In this document: piece by piece, positions 7,327 through 15,735 of the stretch
Layout: each line of letters opens with the position of its first letter
Position numbering within the stretch: the stretch's first letter is position 1
Source of the DNA: Bacteroidales bacterium 52_46
GTDB taxonomy: Bacteria > Bacteroidota > Bacteroidia > Bacteroidales > Muribaculaceae
Length of the DNA: 64,000 nt
Assembly (NCBI GenBank): GCA_001915385.1
Contig: MNQK01000031.1
Span: 124,001 to 188,000 of the forward strand
Reading direction: 5' to 3'
Notes under the pieces: generated by a model
The model's database searches: none
Told to the model about the DNA's origin: nothing
The model's input: only the letters and a program-made list of their open reading frames with translations
Position numbers and translations under genes: made by a program

Positions 7327-7354
7327 CGGAAAGATTTATGAACGTAAGTTTCCA

Positions 7355-8563
7355 ATGAGTATTGTTTCAAGGTTAAAAGGACAGTTGCACAATGTGCCTC
7401 TGGGACTGCTCCTGTGTCTGTGTGCAGCTCACTGCTGCAACGATATACTTCAGGCTGTCATAACAGCCCTCTACCCTATTCTTAAAAGTGACCTGGGACT
7501 TGATTTCGCCCAGATCGGTCTGGTGACACTTGTCTACCAGCTTGCGGCGTCGCTGCTCCAGCCCGTGGTAGGTTACTTCTTCGACAAGCACCCCAAGCCC
7601 TACAGCCTGTGGATCGGTATGACTTTTACTACAGCCGGCATCTGCATGCTCGCATTCGTATCCGATTTCCGGCTCCTGCTGCTTACGGTGGCGTTTGTCG
7701 GAGTCGGGTCATCGATACTTCATCCCGAAGCATCAAGGATTACATCGGTATGCAGCGGCGGCAAACGCGGTCTGGCACAATCGGTATTTCAGGTCGGAGG
7801 CAATTTCGGCAGCTCGGTAGGACCGTTGCTTGTGGCGCTGATTGTGGCACCGTTCAACCGTACCTGCGTACTATGGTTCCTGATAATATCGGCTACGGCT
7901 TTTGCCGTGATGCGGCCTATCATAAAATGGTTCGGTGGATATATCACACGCCAGAAGGCACTTGCCGCACGCAGCGATACACGCCGTCCCATGCCGCTGA
8001 GCCACGGAAAAACGGTCATGACGGTAATAGTGCTGATGCTCCTCATCATATCCAAATACACCTTTATGGCGTGCATGACGAGCTATTATACGTTTTTCGT
8101 AATCGGCGAATTCGGGGTAAGCGTATCGGCATCACAGATCATGCTCTTCGTATTTGTGGTATCGACAGCCGCCGGCACTCTCGTAGGCGGACCGTTCGGC
8201 GACAAATATGGCCGCAAGGTGGTAATCTGGGTATCAATACTCGGAGCCGCGCCGTTCGCGCTCCTGCTCCCCTACATGCCGCTTGCCGGTACGGTGGCAT
8301 GCAGTTTTTTCGCCGGATTCATGCTCTCGTCGGCATTTCCCGCCATACTGCTATATTCACAGGAACTGCTCCCCAACCATCTCGGCCTTGTGTCGGGTCT
8401 GTTTTTCGGTTTCGCGTTCGGTATCGGCGGCGTAGCCTCAGCGCTTATAGGCAATTTCGCCGACATCTACGGCATAGAAGCCGTATTCAAGGTATGCACC
8501 TTCGCCCCGCTGTTCGGCATCATCGCGATATTCCTTCCTGACCTGAAAAAGAGAAATCTTTAA
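7355..8563 (+). CDS. MFS exporter, fosmidomycin-resistance (Fsr) type
   Basis: A 402-aa twelve-helix major-facilitator protein. The start region 'LLLCLCAAHCCNDILQAVITALYPILKSDLGLDFAQIGLVTL' matches the Fsr subfamily, in which H-x-x-N/C-D precedes helix 1 and the tail is short. 'GYFFDKHPKPYSL' is the loop 2-3 motif, 'GVGSSILHPEASRITS' carries the Fsr-type 'HPEA' and 'GGPFGDKYGRKVVI' is the second-half repeat of the MFS G-x-x-x-D-x-x-G-R motif. Members export fosmidomycin and other small compounds in proton antiport; the natural substrate here is unknown. It is a single-gene unit with its own -7 box. Confidence 0.9.
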   Translation: MSIVSRLKGQLHNVPLGLLLCLCAAHCCNDILQAVITALYPILKSDLGLDFAQIGLVTLVYQLAASLLQPVVGYFFDKHPKPYSLWIGMTFTTAGICMLAFVSDFRLLLLTVAFVGVGSSILHPEASRITSVCSGGKRGLAQSVFQVGGNFGSSVGPLLVALIVAPFNRTCVLWFLIISATAFAVMRPIIKWFGGYITRQKALAARSDTRRPMPLSHGKTVMTVIVLMLLIISKYTFMACMTSYYTFFVIGEFGVSVSASQIMLFVFVVSTAAGTLVGGPFGDKYGRKVVIWVSILGAAPFALLLPYMPLAGTVACSFFAGFMLSSAFPAILLYSQELLPNHLGLVSGLFFGFAFGIGGVASALIGNFADIYGIEAVFKVCTFAPLFGIIAIFLPDLKKRNL

Positions 8564-8599
8564 GGGAACTGACAATTATATCAAATATACTTTCCAAAA

Positions 8600-8851
8600 A
8601 TGAAACGCCGCACAAAATCACAAAGGAGGAGCGAGGATAAATCAGGATACAGGCCTCAGCCGGGAGATGCCTCAAATCCTTTCGTACTGTGGAAACGCCG
8701 TCCATGCAATACGACGCCGGGCATATTGCAATATATCGTCACAGGCGCCGAATGTCCATACCTCAAGGAAAATCCTACGGACGAACCAAGTGACTGCCCA
8801 CTGTACGATTCGCGCTACTGTCCTCCCTCCGACAGCACAGACAACGACTAA
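8600..8851 (+). CDS. small Cys-containing hypothetical protein
   Basis: An 83-aa open frame 36 nt after the MFS gene, with a very basic N-terminus (MKRRTKSQRRSEDK) and four cysteines in the second half (PCNTTPG, ECPYL, DCPLY, YCPP), which could bind a metal. I recognise no family. Its codon use fits the neighbourhood and no better overlapping frame exists, so it may be a real gene cotranscribed with the MFS exporter; a non-coding stretch is the alternative. Confidence 0.4.
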   Translation: MKRRTKSQRRSEDKSGYRPQPGDASNPFVLWKRRPCNTTPGILQYIVTGAECPYLKENPTDEPSDCPLYDSRYCPPSDSTDND

Positions 8852-8861
8852 AAGCCTAACA

Positions 8862-8961
8862 TTTTATCAGACCGCGGTTTTTAACCGCGGCTACTATGCC
8901 AAGCGATTTGATAGTCTGCAAGGTAGTGGCCGCGGTTTTTAACCGCGGTCCGATAAAATGG
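8862..8961. repeat. dispersed palindromic element, family C, copy 1
   Basis: About 100 bp: an outer inverted repeat (ATTTTATCAGACCGCGG / CCGCGGTCCGATAAAAT) in which each arm contains its own palindrome CCGCGGTTTTTAACCGCGG, plus a GCTACTA/TAGTGGC inner arm. It lies downstream of the MACPF operon and may end its transcripts. Related elements occur at 26135 and 60469. Confidence 0.75.
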
Positions 8962-9005
8962 TGTAATACAATACATTTCCTGCAATCATCTTTTTACAGC
9001 AATGA

Positions 9006-11117
9006 TTAAGGATTTATGAATTCGTCCATTGAGGAATTGTAGAGGTTGCCGTAGTTTTCGGCGTTGTATACCATCACGTGGCTGCCGACAGTATTGATGA
9101 ACAGGCGGTTGTAAAGGTCGCGCATCGAGATGACCGACTTGTTGGTAAGATTTTCAATCAGTGTCGACGTGAAGCGATTGCTCATCCATATACCAAGGTC
9201 GGTGTTGAACACATCGGCCTTTGATGTCTCGTTGGGATTGGCGGCTGTGAAGAATATCATTCCCGGAAAACCGACCGACGGCTCGACCACGCTACCCGAG
9301 TAACATGTCTCGACAAACATACCGAGCTTCCGGTAGCCCTTTCTGTCACGTAGCGCAGAAAGCGCAGTATGCACATCGGAAGCGCTGATACCCGACGACC
9401 TGTCACCCCAGCACAATGTCCCCGGCATGCCGTGACCGCTTATGAATACGAATATATTGGTACCATTGTCGCCGTCGAGCACCACCGGAGTAGCGGCAGT
9501 CGGGACACCCGCCACGATATTGCAGAAATCGGTAGGCGAAAGGTCGGCCAGACGGTAATCGATATTTACGTCATCATACAGATTGTCGCCTCCGGGAGCG
9601 ACACGTATCACACCTTTCTCGGGATTGTGCGAGTCGCCGGCGATATCGTCGGCCATGATAAGTATGATATTGTCGTCGGTATAGCCGTGTTCCTTCAGCA
9701 GTTGATACATTGCAAGCACATCGGCCTGATGGCGGTAATTGCTCCAGCCTGTCGAAGTCGCCACAAGCAGCGCGCGGTGCGAGGTCAGAGGGGCGTATGC
9801 AATCCCCGCGTCACCCTGTCCGAATTCCTGCATCTGCGTGGCTTTCCAGTTCCATCCGGCAAGAGTGGCGTCAGTGCGGTTGCCTCCGTCGGCAGTGTTA
9901 TAGTCAAGTATTATATATCCCCCTTCATATACCTTGTAGTTATAATATGTGGTCGACAGGACATTGGTATATACCTTGCTGTCGAAATCGAGCCATCCCG
10001 ACGCTCCGCGCACGTATGGAGCGTCGCCCCCGGCAAGCGCATTGACCACATTGCGCATATCCTCTCCCATCCATGAACCCATATTGAAGTCACGTCCGTC
10101 GACCACCGTGCGCAACGCGTCGCGCAGCGTGGCGTCGGGATGCAGTTCCTGATACCACGCGGCATATACGAGAAGCATTGCGGCATCGTAGAGCTGTGCC
10201 GAACCTACAGTCGGAGCGGCACCGAAAAATGTCCTGAACGATACGTCAAATCCCGTTTCGGGATCGGCACCGAAGCACACTCCCTCTATACCCTCTGCCT
10301 TGCGGCCGAGCTGCTCTATCACGTCCGACCCATAGCCGATGTCGGAAAAGAGCAGACGCGGAGCGGGAGTATTCACCGAATTGAATATATCGACTACCCT
10401 CCCTATCTCGGCCACCGATGTCGGGGCGCACACCACATAGTCAGCACCCGACGATGCAGCCGCACGGGCAGCCTCATCAATGGTCGAACCGCTGTAATTA
10501 TGTATACCTTTCACTGTCAGTCCCAGCTCTTTGGCCTGAAAAGCGAACCAGTCGACAAATGTTTTACCGTACGGGTCGGAACCGTCGGCAATAAGCCCGA
10601 CCGATTTGCCGCCGTAGTTCACGACTTTACTGAGCAGCACCTCCGACTGCGTGATGTCGGTTTCGGTCATGGCCCAAAGATTGCCCGACGAGGCAAATCC
10701 GCGCACGAGGTCTTCGGTTGTGGCAAGCGTCATAAACGTCACTCCCGAGCGGCACAGCGTCATCGCAATCGTACGCGCATCGCCCGAATACAATCCGCCT
10801 ATCACTGCATACACATCGTCACGCTCCACGAGTTCATGCGCCAGGTTCTCAAGATCTTCGGTCGTCTCGTCGTAATACTCGATGTTGAGCCTTACGGTTT
10901 TGTCACAGTCGGAAAATGCCTGCGCGGTATTGTACTGCAGCAGCGTGAATATACGCTGCCAGTGGAGGTAGAGACCATTCTCCATAGGGAGCACGACCGC
11001 CACAGTCTTTTCAACCGCGGGTTTCTCCTTGCCCGGAGTCATATCATCGTCATCCGAGCAACTCCACAACGACAATGACATAATCATTGCACACAATAAC
11101 AGGATTCTGTTTTTCAT
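9006..11117 (-). CDS. lipoprotein fusing a periplasmic-binding-protein fold to a legumain-like (C13) cysteine protease
   Basis: A 703-aa lipoprotein (signal MKNRILLLCAMIMSLSLWSC, Cys20, then an Asp-rich tether). Residues about 38-390 look like a type 1 branched-chain amino-acid/ANP-receptor binding fold: 'VAVVLPMENGLYLHWQRIF', 'VYAVIGGLYSGDARTIA', 'SVGLIADGSDPYGKTFVDWF', 'ADYVVCAPTSVAEIGRVVDIF'. Residues about 445-700 form a caspase/legumain-type domain: 'HRALLVATSTGWSNYRHQADVLAMYQLL', 'DNIILIMADD', catalytic His562 in SGHGMPG and catalytic Cys605 in VETCYSGS, as in C13 peptidases. No family I know combines these parts. It is last of seven cotranscribed lipoprotein genes and overlaps the preceding BMP-like gene by 4 nt. 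A ligand-gated surface protease is the natural inference. Confidence 0.85.
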   Translation of the reverse strand: MKNRILLLCAMIMSLSLWSCSDDDDMTPGKEKPAVEKTVAVVLPMENGLYLHWQRIFTLLQYNTAQAFSDCDKTVRLNIEYYDETTEDLENLAHELVERDDVYAVIGGLYSGDARTIAMTLCRSGVTFMTLATTEDLVRGFASSGNLWAMTETDITQSEVLLSKVVNYGGKSVGLIADGSDPYGKTFVDWFAFQAKELGLTVKGIHNYSGSTIDEAARAAASSGADYVVCAPTSVAEIGRVVDIFNSVNTPAPRLLFSDIGYGSDVIEQLGRKAEGIEGVCFGADPETGFDVSFRTFFGAAPTVGSAQLYDAAMLLVYAAWYQELHPDATLRDALRTVVDGRDFNMGSWMGEDMRNVVNALAGGDAPYVRGASGWLDFDSKVYTNVLSTTYYNYKVYEGGYIILDYNTADGGNRTDATLAGWNWKATQMQEFGQGDAGIAYAPLTSHRALLVATSTGWSNYRHQADVLAMYQLLKEHGYTDDNIILIMADDIAGDSHNPEKGVIRVAPGGDNLYDDVNIDYRLADLSPTDFCNIVAGVPTAATPVVLDGDNGTNIFVFISGHGMPGTLCWGDRSSGISASDVHTALSALRDRKGYRKLGMFVETCYSGSVVEPSVGFPGMIFFTAANPNETSKADVFNTDLGIWMSNRFTSTLIENLTNKSVISMRDLYNRLFINTVGSHVMVYNAENYGNLYNSSMDEFINP

Positions 11118-12166
11118 AGCTGCGATTTCTCCTTTCTGACAGCCTCGTCACGCGCGGCGGCCACTACCGGTTCATATTGCGTGAAAAATGGCGACAACTG
11201 CCAGTCGGTATAGCCGCTGGCGAGTCCGAACACCGCCGATTCGGGCAGTTCGCCGTCAGTAAGCCAAGCCTCCAGATAGTTGTAGACAACGCTGTCGATA
11301 TGTTTTATCACGCTGCCGGTGATATTGCGCGACAACGCCGACTGGTCTATATCCATGCCGGCGGTAAGAGGGGCGTCGGCATACTCGCGTGTATAGCGGT
11401 ATATGCCCGAATTACTTCCTCCGGCTACCGGGAATACGAAGCTGTAGCTTTGCGACCACCGGCTCATATTCCGGTAAGCTAACTGAGCCGATACATATCC
11501 CGTCCAGTCGTCGGCGAGATATTCGGTATCCACTTTTGCTGCGGAAGTCGTAGCATAAAAACCGTCACTGAAACTTGCCGCGGCCTGCGCCGTGACTGCA
11601 TCGTCGGGATGCGCGAGCACAATCAGCGCGTCTTTGCTTTCGCCCGTCTGACGCAATCCGTCGATATATGTGGCTGCCGTCACTCCGGCGAGATACGACG
11701 CTCCGGCCATCGTCAGATGGAATGTAGTCACCGGAAGTCCCATCTCATTGTCGCTCTCAAACAGAAGAATACGCTTATTGGCCGAAAGCGGATGACGGCG
11801 CAGACACATACCGGTCAAGGCCTCGTAGTCGTCACTCGCCACCACAAACAGTGCCGGCACATCGCTTTCGGGTAGAGACAACCAGTCGGTAAGCAACCGT
11901 TCGGCCTCATTGATGGAGCCTGGAGAATACTGGTAGACATCGGCCTTACCATAAAAGTTTTTCTTGAACGACTGCACACCTGCCAGTATGCAGTCGTTAT
12001 ATCCCTGGTCGCCGAGTCCGCCGGGAGCATACATCACCACAACCTGCGGCCGGGGCGAAGCAAGCGGCGTATACGCATCATCGTCCGACGAGCAAGCAGA
12101 CAGCCCCGACAGTGCCGTCGCCGCCAACAATGCCGACAATATGCTATTTTTACAATATCTGTTCAT
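11114..12166 (-). CDS. BMP/Med-family binding lipoprotein
   Basis: A 350-aa lipoprotein (lipobox GLSAC, Cys25, followed by SSDDD). The mature part resembles the basic membrane protein (BMP/TmpC/PnrA) family, periplasmic binding proteins best known for nucleosides: 'VVMYAPGGLGDQGYNDCILAGVQSF' is the typical first strand and loop, 'VPALFVVASDDYEALTGM' and 'TFHLTMAGASYLAGVTAATYID' the next elements, and 'YSFVFPVAGGSNSGIYRYTREY' the second-lobe strand. No ABC permease lies nearby, so it is more likely a sensor or scaffold than an importer subunit. It overlaps the protease fusion gene by 4 nt and follows the 378-aa gene by 67 nt. Confidence 0.8.
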   Translation of the reverse strand: MNRYCKNSILSALLAATALSGLSACSSDDDAYTPLASPRPQVVVMYAPGGLGDQGYNDCILAGVQSFKKNFYGKADVYQYSPGSINEAERLLTDWLSLPESDVPALFVVASDDYEALTGMCLRRHPLSANKRILLFESDNEMGLPVTTFHLTMAGASYLAGVTAATYIDGLRQTGESKDALIVLAHPDDAVTAQAAASFSDGFYATTSAAKVDTEYLADDWTGYVSAQLAYRNMSRWSQSYSFVFPVAGGSNSGIYRYTREYADAPLTAGMDIDQSALSRNITGSVIKHIDSVVYNYLEAWLTDGELPESAVFGLASGYTDWQLSPFFTQYEPVVAAARDEAVRKEKSQL

Positions 12167-12233
12167 AGTTCCAATTAATAAAACGGAATTTTTCTTTAAA
12201 AATTATACGCCTGCCGATAGTTCTTGCTAATTG

Positions 12234-13370
12234 CTAATACTCTTCCTCCGGAAATTCCACAATCGTATAACGGTCACTCAACTCATTGTTTTTATCATAA
12301 GTAAAGTAACGGGCGTGGCTGTTACGGTGCTGTGGCACATTTGGCGACCAATTACGTTTGAAATACATATTTCCTGACTTGAATCTGGTTGAATTGGGCG
12401 ATTCCTGTTTTCCCAATATCACATAGTAGCTTCTTGACTCCCACACACGCCAGAACCACCACAGATATTTGTTGTCCCACGTATCTCCGTACTGATATTG
12501 GTTTTCCGTCCCATTTTCTATGCTTATGGTGCGGGTAAACAAGTCGGTGACATAGCCCAGCCGCTTTCCTCTCTGTTTTTCAAGTTTCTGCAACCCGGCG
12601 AGCACGTTCTTGAAATCCTGTCTGTCGACAACCCACCATGTCGACAAAGCGTCCCATGCATCTTTTCCTGCACACTTTTTATATGAAGTGTATGACTTAT
12701 ATTTGTCGGAACGCGCTGTCGTTTCCCAGCCGTAATCCACGGTCATCATTATGCCGTCGCCTGCGCTCGAATACTCACGCACTACCAACCAATAATATTC
12801 CTTGTCATTTACTTTCTCGCATAAAATATCTCCTATGGCGTATGGTGAAATGATACTGTTATCAGGCCATGCCTCGGGAGTAAGTATATGCAATGTGGTA
12901 ACCGTACCCCGCAACCTCGGCATATCGAATGAAATACGGGCAAGTTCCCCGGCGTCACGGCCGCGGGAATAAGTCACGGTGCCGTTATATCCCAGGTCAT
13001 AGGTCATGAGGGATTCCGTACCGCTGAGGAAATCTTTTCCCAACTCGCTGTCAGCGAGCGTATGACAAAAGAAATCAAAAGCTTCAGCTTCATCTTTCAT
13101 AGTGCATGACAGTTCGTCAGGAAACGCCTCTTCAAGTGCCTTGCCCCACCGGGGAGTAAGAATTTCCAACGGCCCCGCAGAATCGATTTCACAAAAAGTA
13201 GTCACCAATTTGTCAGCAAGTACATCAGACAGCGGCACAATTTCCGCCTCCTCGTCAGGTTCCTCGTCGATGACCGGGTCATCGTCAGAACATGCCGTCA
13301 TGAACGGCAATACAACTGCCCCCAACGCTATGCGGAATATGTTTCTTACGTATATATGCATCTGTTTCAT
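12234..13370 (-). CDS. Trp/Tyr-rich lipoprotein of unknown function
   Basis: A 378-aa lipoprotein (MTAC lipobox, Cys27, then a very acidic linker SDDDPVIDEEPDEEAEI). I do not recognise a family. The first half is mixed alpha/beta with 'CTMKDEAEAFDFFCHTLAD'; the second half is unusually aromatic, with 'ALSTWWVVDRQ', 'NKYLWWFWRVWESRSYYVI' and 'YFKRNWSPNV'. This could be a surface or membrane-interacting region. It lies 16 nt downstream of a MACPF gene and upstream of the BMP-like gene, clearly in the same operon, so it probably serves the same system, perhaps as an accessory or immunity component. That role is inference only. Confidence 0.75.
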   Translation of the reverse strand: MKQMHIYVRNIFRIALGAVVLPFMTACSDDDPVIDEEPDEEAEIVPLSDVLADKLVTTFCEIDSAGPLEILTPRWGKALEEAFPDELSCTMKDEAEAFDFFCHTLADSELGKDFLSGTESLMTYDLGYNGTVTYSRGRDAGELARISFDMPRLRGTVTTLHILTPEAWPDNSIISPYAIGDILCEKVNDKEYYWLVVREYSSAGDGIMMTVDYGWETTARSDKYKSYTSYKKCAGKDAWDALSTWWVVDRQDFKNVLAGLQKLEKQRGKRLGYVTDLFTRTISIENGTENQYQYGDTWDNKYLWWFWRVWESRSYYVILGKQESPNSTRFKSGNMYFKRNWSPNVPQHRNSHARYFTYDKNNELSDRYTIVEFPEEEY

Positions 13371-13386
13371 TTTTTCATATTATCGT

Positions 13387-15735
13387 TTAAAGATTGGGAT
13401 ACGTGAAATATCGCGTCCTGAACAGCCGCACGGGATACATTTTGTTGATACCCGATATTACCTGAGTATCCCATGTATAGTCAGGTTTAAGCACAAGCGC
13501 ATAACCTTTTGTTGTCGATTTGGCCGACTCCTTGAACGCTATGTAGCAATTGGAATTGTCGGTCGGCGACGATGTGCCGGTGGAGAAGTATCCGCAGAAC
13601 TGTGCGTCAAAACCACTCGTACCGCCTTTGAACAACGACTTGGTATTGCGTCCTATATAATCCGTCAGATTTTCCTTGTCATGTTCGGTAGGGAGGTACC
13701 AGTAAAGCGCCATGTCTACGCTTGGCTCACGTTTTGAACCGTAGACGCCCGAGTTGGCCGACAGGAAGGCCGACCGCTGGTTAAGTATATAGGCATACAG
13801 CATATCGGCATTTCCATCGTTATAGATACGCTCTCGACGTGTGAATGACCGTCCGCTCAATGTCCCGAAATACATGCTCTCCATAATATTCCTTCTTGTC
13901 CAGTACCCGGAACCTATCTTAACAACGTCATACATGATATTGGAAGCGTTGAACTGCAGTTGATGCGGCAACGTCTTTGTATCGGGCGCCGGTCGGCATT
14001 TCACGCCGTAGTCCTGTTCGTAAAAATTGCCGTGCATCCAGTAGGCGGTCGTTATGCGGTCGTAATAGCCGAAACCCTCTATCGGCTCTACATAACAGGT
14101 ATTCTCATAGAAGCTGACAAATGCCGGACGATTGCCCTCGCCGTCGCCGGGGAAAAGCCCCTGACTGTGGCTCGTGCGGCCGTTCTTTATCGGATAGAAT
14201 ACGGTCACTCGGCGGTCGGTACGGATTTTAGGCACATATTCCGAACAGATTTCAAGCAGCGGAGTGCCATTGCTGTACATCACCTTCACCAGCGAGCCTG
14301 AGCCATCGGCCGGAAACGTGAAATCCTTACTTGTCAGGTCAATCACATAATTGTCAATGCCGAGCTCCTGGTCGGTATACATGTTGTTGCTTTGGTTTGA
14401 CATTCCCGCCACAACGTCCTGCACCTCCGCGCGTATTTTCGGGTCAGCAAAAAGATCCCATATCGGCATGAAGTTGAAATCAATGATGTCGAGATTTTTC
14501 TTATTTGATGGAGTATAGACTACCCTCGACAACCATTCCTGCAACAAATTATTGGGAAGCGCCCCGGTGTCACTAAGCCCGCTTATCGCGTTTTTCAGGG
14601 CGGCGCGGGTGTCTGCCGTACCGCCTGCTATGGAGAATGTATAGTCATTTGACATCGAACTCGTCACTACCGAATGCGACGATGACGAACTGCTGCCGGT
14701 GCTCTTGCCGAATACCCGCGAGCACTGTTCCTCGGCATCCTTTTCAAATTCCGACGCATACGTGCGGTCGAACGTCACGACATAGTCTATCGAACCGCCG
14801 GCGAGTGCCTCGATGACGAGATGCGTGCCGTATGTGTTGACCATGTTTTTGATTTTGTCACGACGGGTCGAGGAGTTTGCATCAATTACCTTTTTATAAT
14901 GTTCCCTGAAGCCCTGCGTGAACGGCAGTTCGTCAACGCCATACGTCGCGACAAGATATTCCAGCACGCCGCGGTCGATGCTTCGCGACGATACTATCTT
15001 ATAGAGTCGTGCGTATGCCATATAGCTTTCCGAAAGGTCGTGGGATGTTACCTCCTTAAATCGTCTTATCGTCTTCTTGACTCCTAAGAAACTGCTCGTT
15101 TTCTCCATCTTTTTTGTGAGATGGCTCGACATCTCCTGCATCGAGAAGGCCGACACGATTTCAAACTTCTCGCTGCCGCGTATTACCTCCTGCACGCTTT
15201 GGAACGTGCTGTCGGAGTCAATGCTGCCCATAAGCGCGGTATCTATAATCCTACCCTGCACGCTGTTGCGGTTCTTGTACTCGCCGAAAGCGTTGAATCC
15301 CCACCCCACGCGATAGTCGCTCATCACGTCGGTATCGGCATTGTCGTCATAATCGCCTTCGCCACGCTGATATATCTCTATCACAGCGCGTTTGCGCAGG
15401 TCGGGAGCACGGAATACCAGCGTGGCGCGGCGTCCGGCCACATCGTCGTTGTCGTCGGTGCGGAATTCCACGATGCCGTCGGCCGGGAGCGTCGACGACG
15501 TGAGGTGCAGCCAGTCGGCGTCAGAAGTTATTTCGACGTTACCGGCGTCCCCTGGAGTTACGGTAAACGAATAGTACCGGCCATGGCTCTCCACTACCGG
15601 CAGTTCGTATGTCAATTCCAGCGTGTCTTCGCATTCAGCTCCTGGCAATGCATCATCGTCGGAGCATCCGGCAAGACAGAACGCCGCAATGATTGCAGGC
15701 AGCAGCCTGCGATATATAAAATAAAGGTTATTCAT
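13387..15735 (-). CDS. MACPF-domain lipoprotein with BACON-like and FISUMP-like modules
   Basis: A 782-aa lipoprotein (lipobox LAGC, Cys24, then SDDD). Residues about 43-124 look like a BACON domain ('ITSDADWLHLTSSTLPADGIVEFRTDDND … RRATLVFRA … IEIYQRG'). Residues about 140-450 carry a MACPF/CDC pore-forming fold, with the signature 'NTYGTHLV' (YGTH at 302-305) and the following 'EALAGGSIDYVV' strand, and a Ser-rich insertion near 345-360. The C-terminal 200 residues resemble a FISUMP module ('LYWYLPTEHDKENLTDYIG', 'FKGGTSGFDAQFCGYF'). MACPF proteins punch oligomeric pores; Bacteroides BSAP toxins are known antibacterial members. It overlaps the upstream MACPF gene by 8 nt. Confidence 0.88.
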   Translation of the reverse strand: MNNLYFIYRRLLPAIIAAFCLAGCSDDDALPGAECEDTLELTYELPVVESHGRYYSFTVTPGDAGNVEITSDADWLHLTSSTLPADGIVEFRTDDNDDVAGRRATLVFRAPDLRKRAVIEIYQRGEGDYDDNADTDVMSDYRVGWGFNAFGEYKNRNSVQGRIIDTALMGSIDSDSTFQSVQEVIRGSEKFEIVSAFSMQEMSSHLTKKMEKTSSFLGVKKTIRRFKEVTSHDLSESYMAYARLYKIVSSRSIDRGVLEYLVATYGVDELPFTQGFREHYKKVIDANSSTRRDKIKNMVNTYGTHLVIEALAGGSIDYVVTFDRTYASEFEKDAEEQCSRVFGKSTGSSSSSSHSVVTSSMSNDYTFSIAGGTADTRAALKNAISGLSDTGALPNNLLQEWLSRVVYTPSNKKNLDIIDFNFMPIWDLFADPKIRAEVQDVVAGMSNQSNNMYTDQELGIDNYVIDLTSKDFTFPADGSGSLVKVMYSNGTPLLEICSEYVPKIRTDRRVTVFYPIKNGRTSHSQGLFPGDGEGNRPAFVSFYENTCYVEPIEGFGYYDRITTAYWMHGNFYEQDYGVKCRPAPDTKTLPHQLQFNASNIMYDVVKIGSGYWTRRNIMESMYFGTLSGRSFTRRERIYNDGNADMLYAYILNQRSAFLSANSGVYGSKREPSVDMALYWYLPTEHDKENLTDYIGRNTKSLFKGGTSGFDAQFCGYFSTGTSSPTDNSNCYIAFKESAKSTTKGYALVLKPDYTWDTQVISGINKMYPVRLFRTRYFTYPNL

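Noticed and set aside
7609..8541. A 310-codon frame overlapping the MFS gene in another frame
   Set aside because: Arg/His-rich translation with no hydrophobic pattern; the MFS frame has full family signatures.
10140..11078. A 312-codon plus-strand open frame opposite the protease-fusion gene
   Set aside because: It lacks any recognisable motif and lies entirely antisense to a gene with clear domains; GC-rich codon bias on the other strand creates it.
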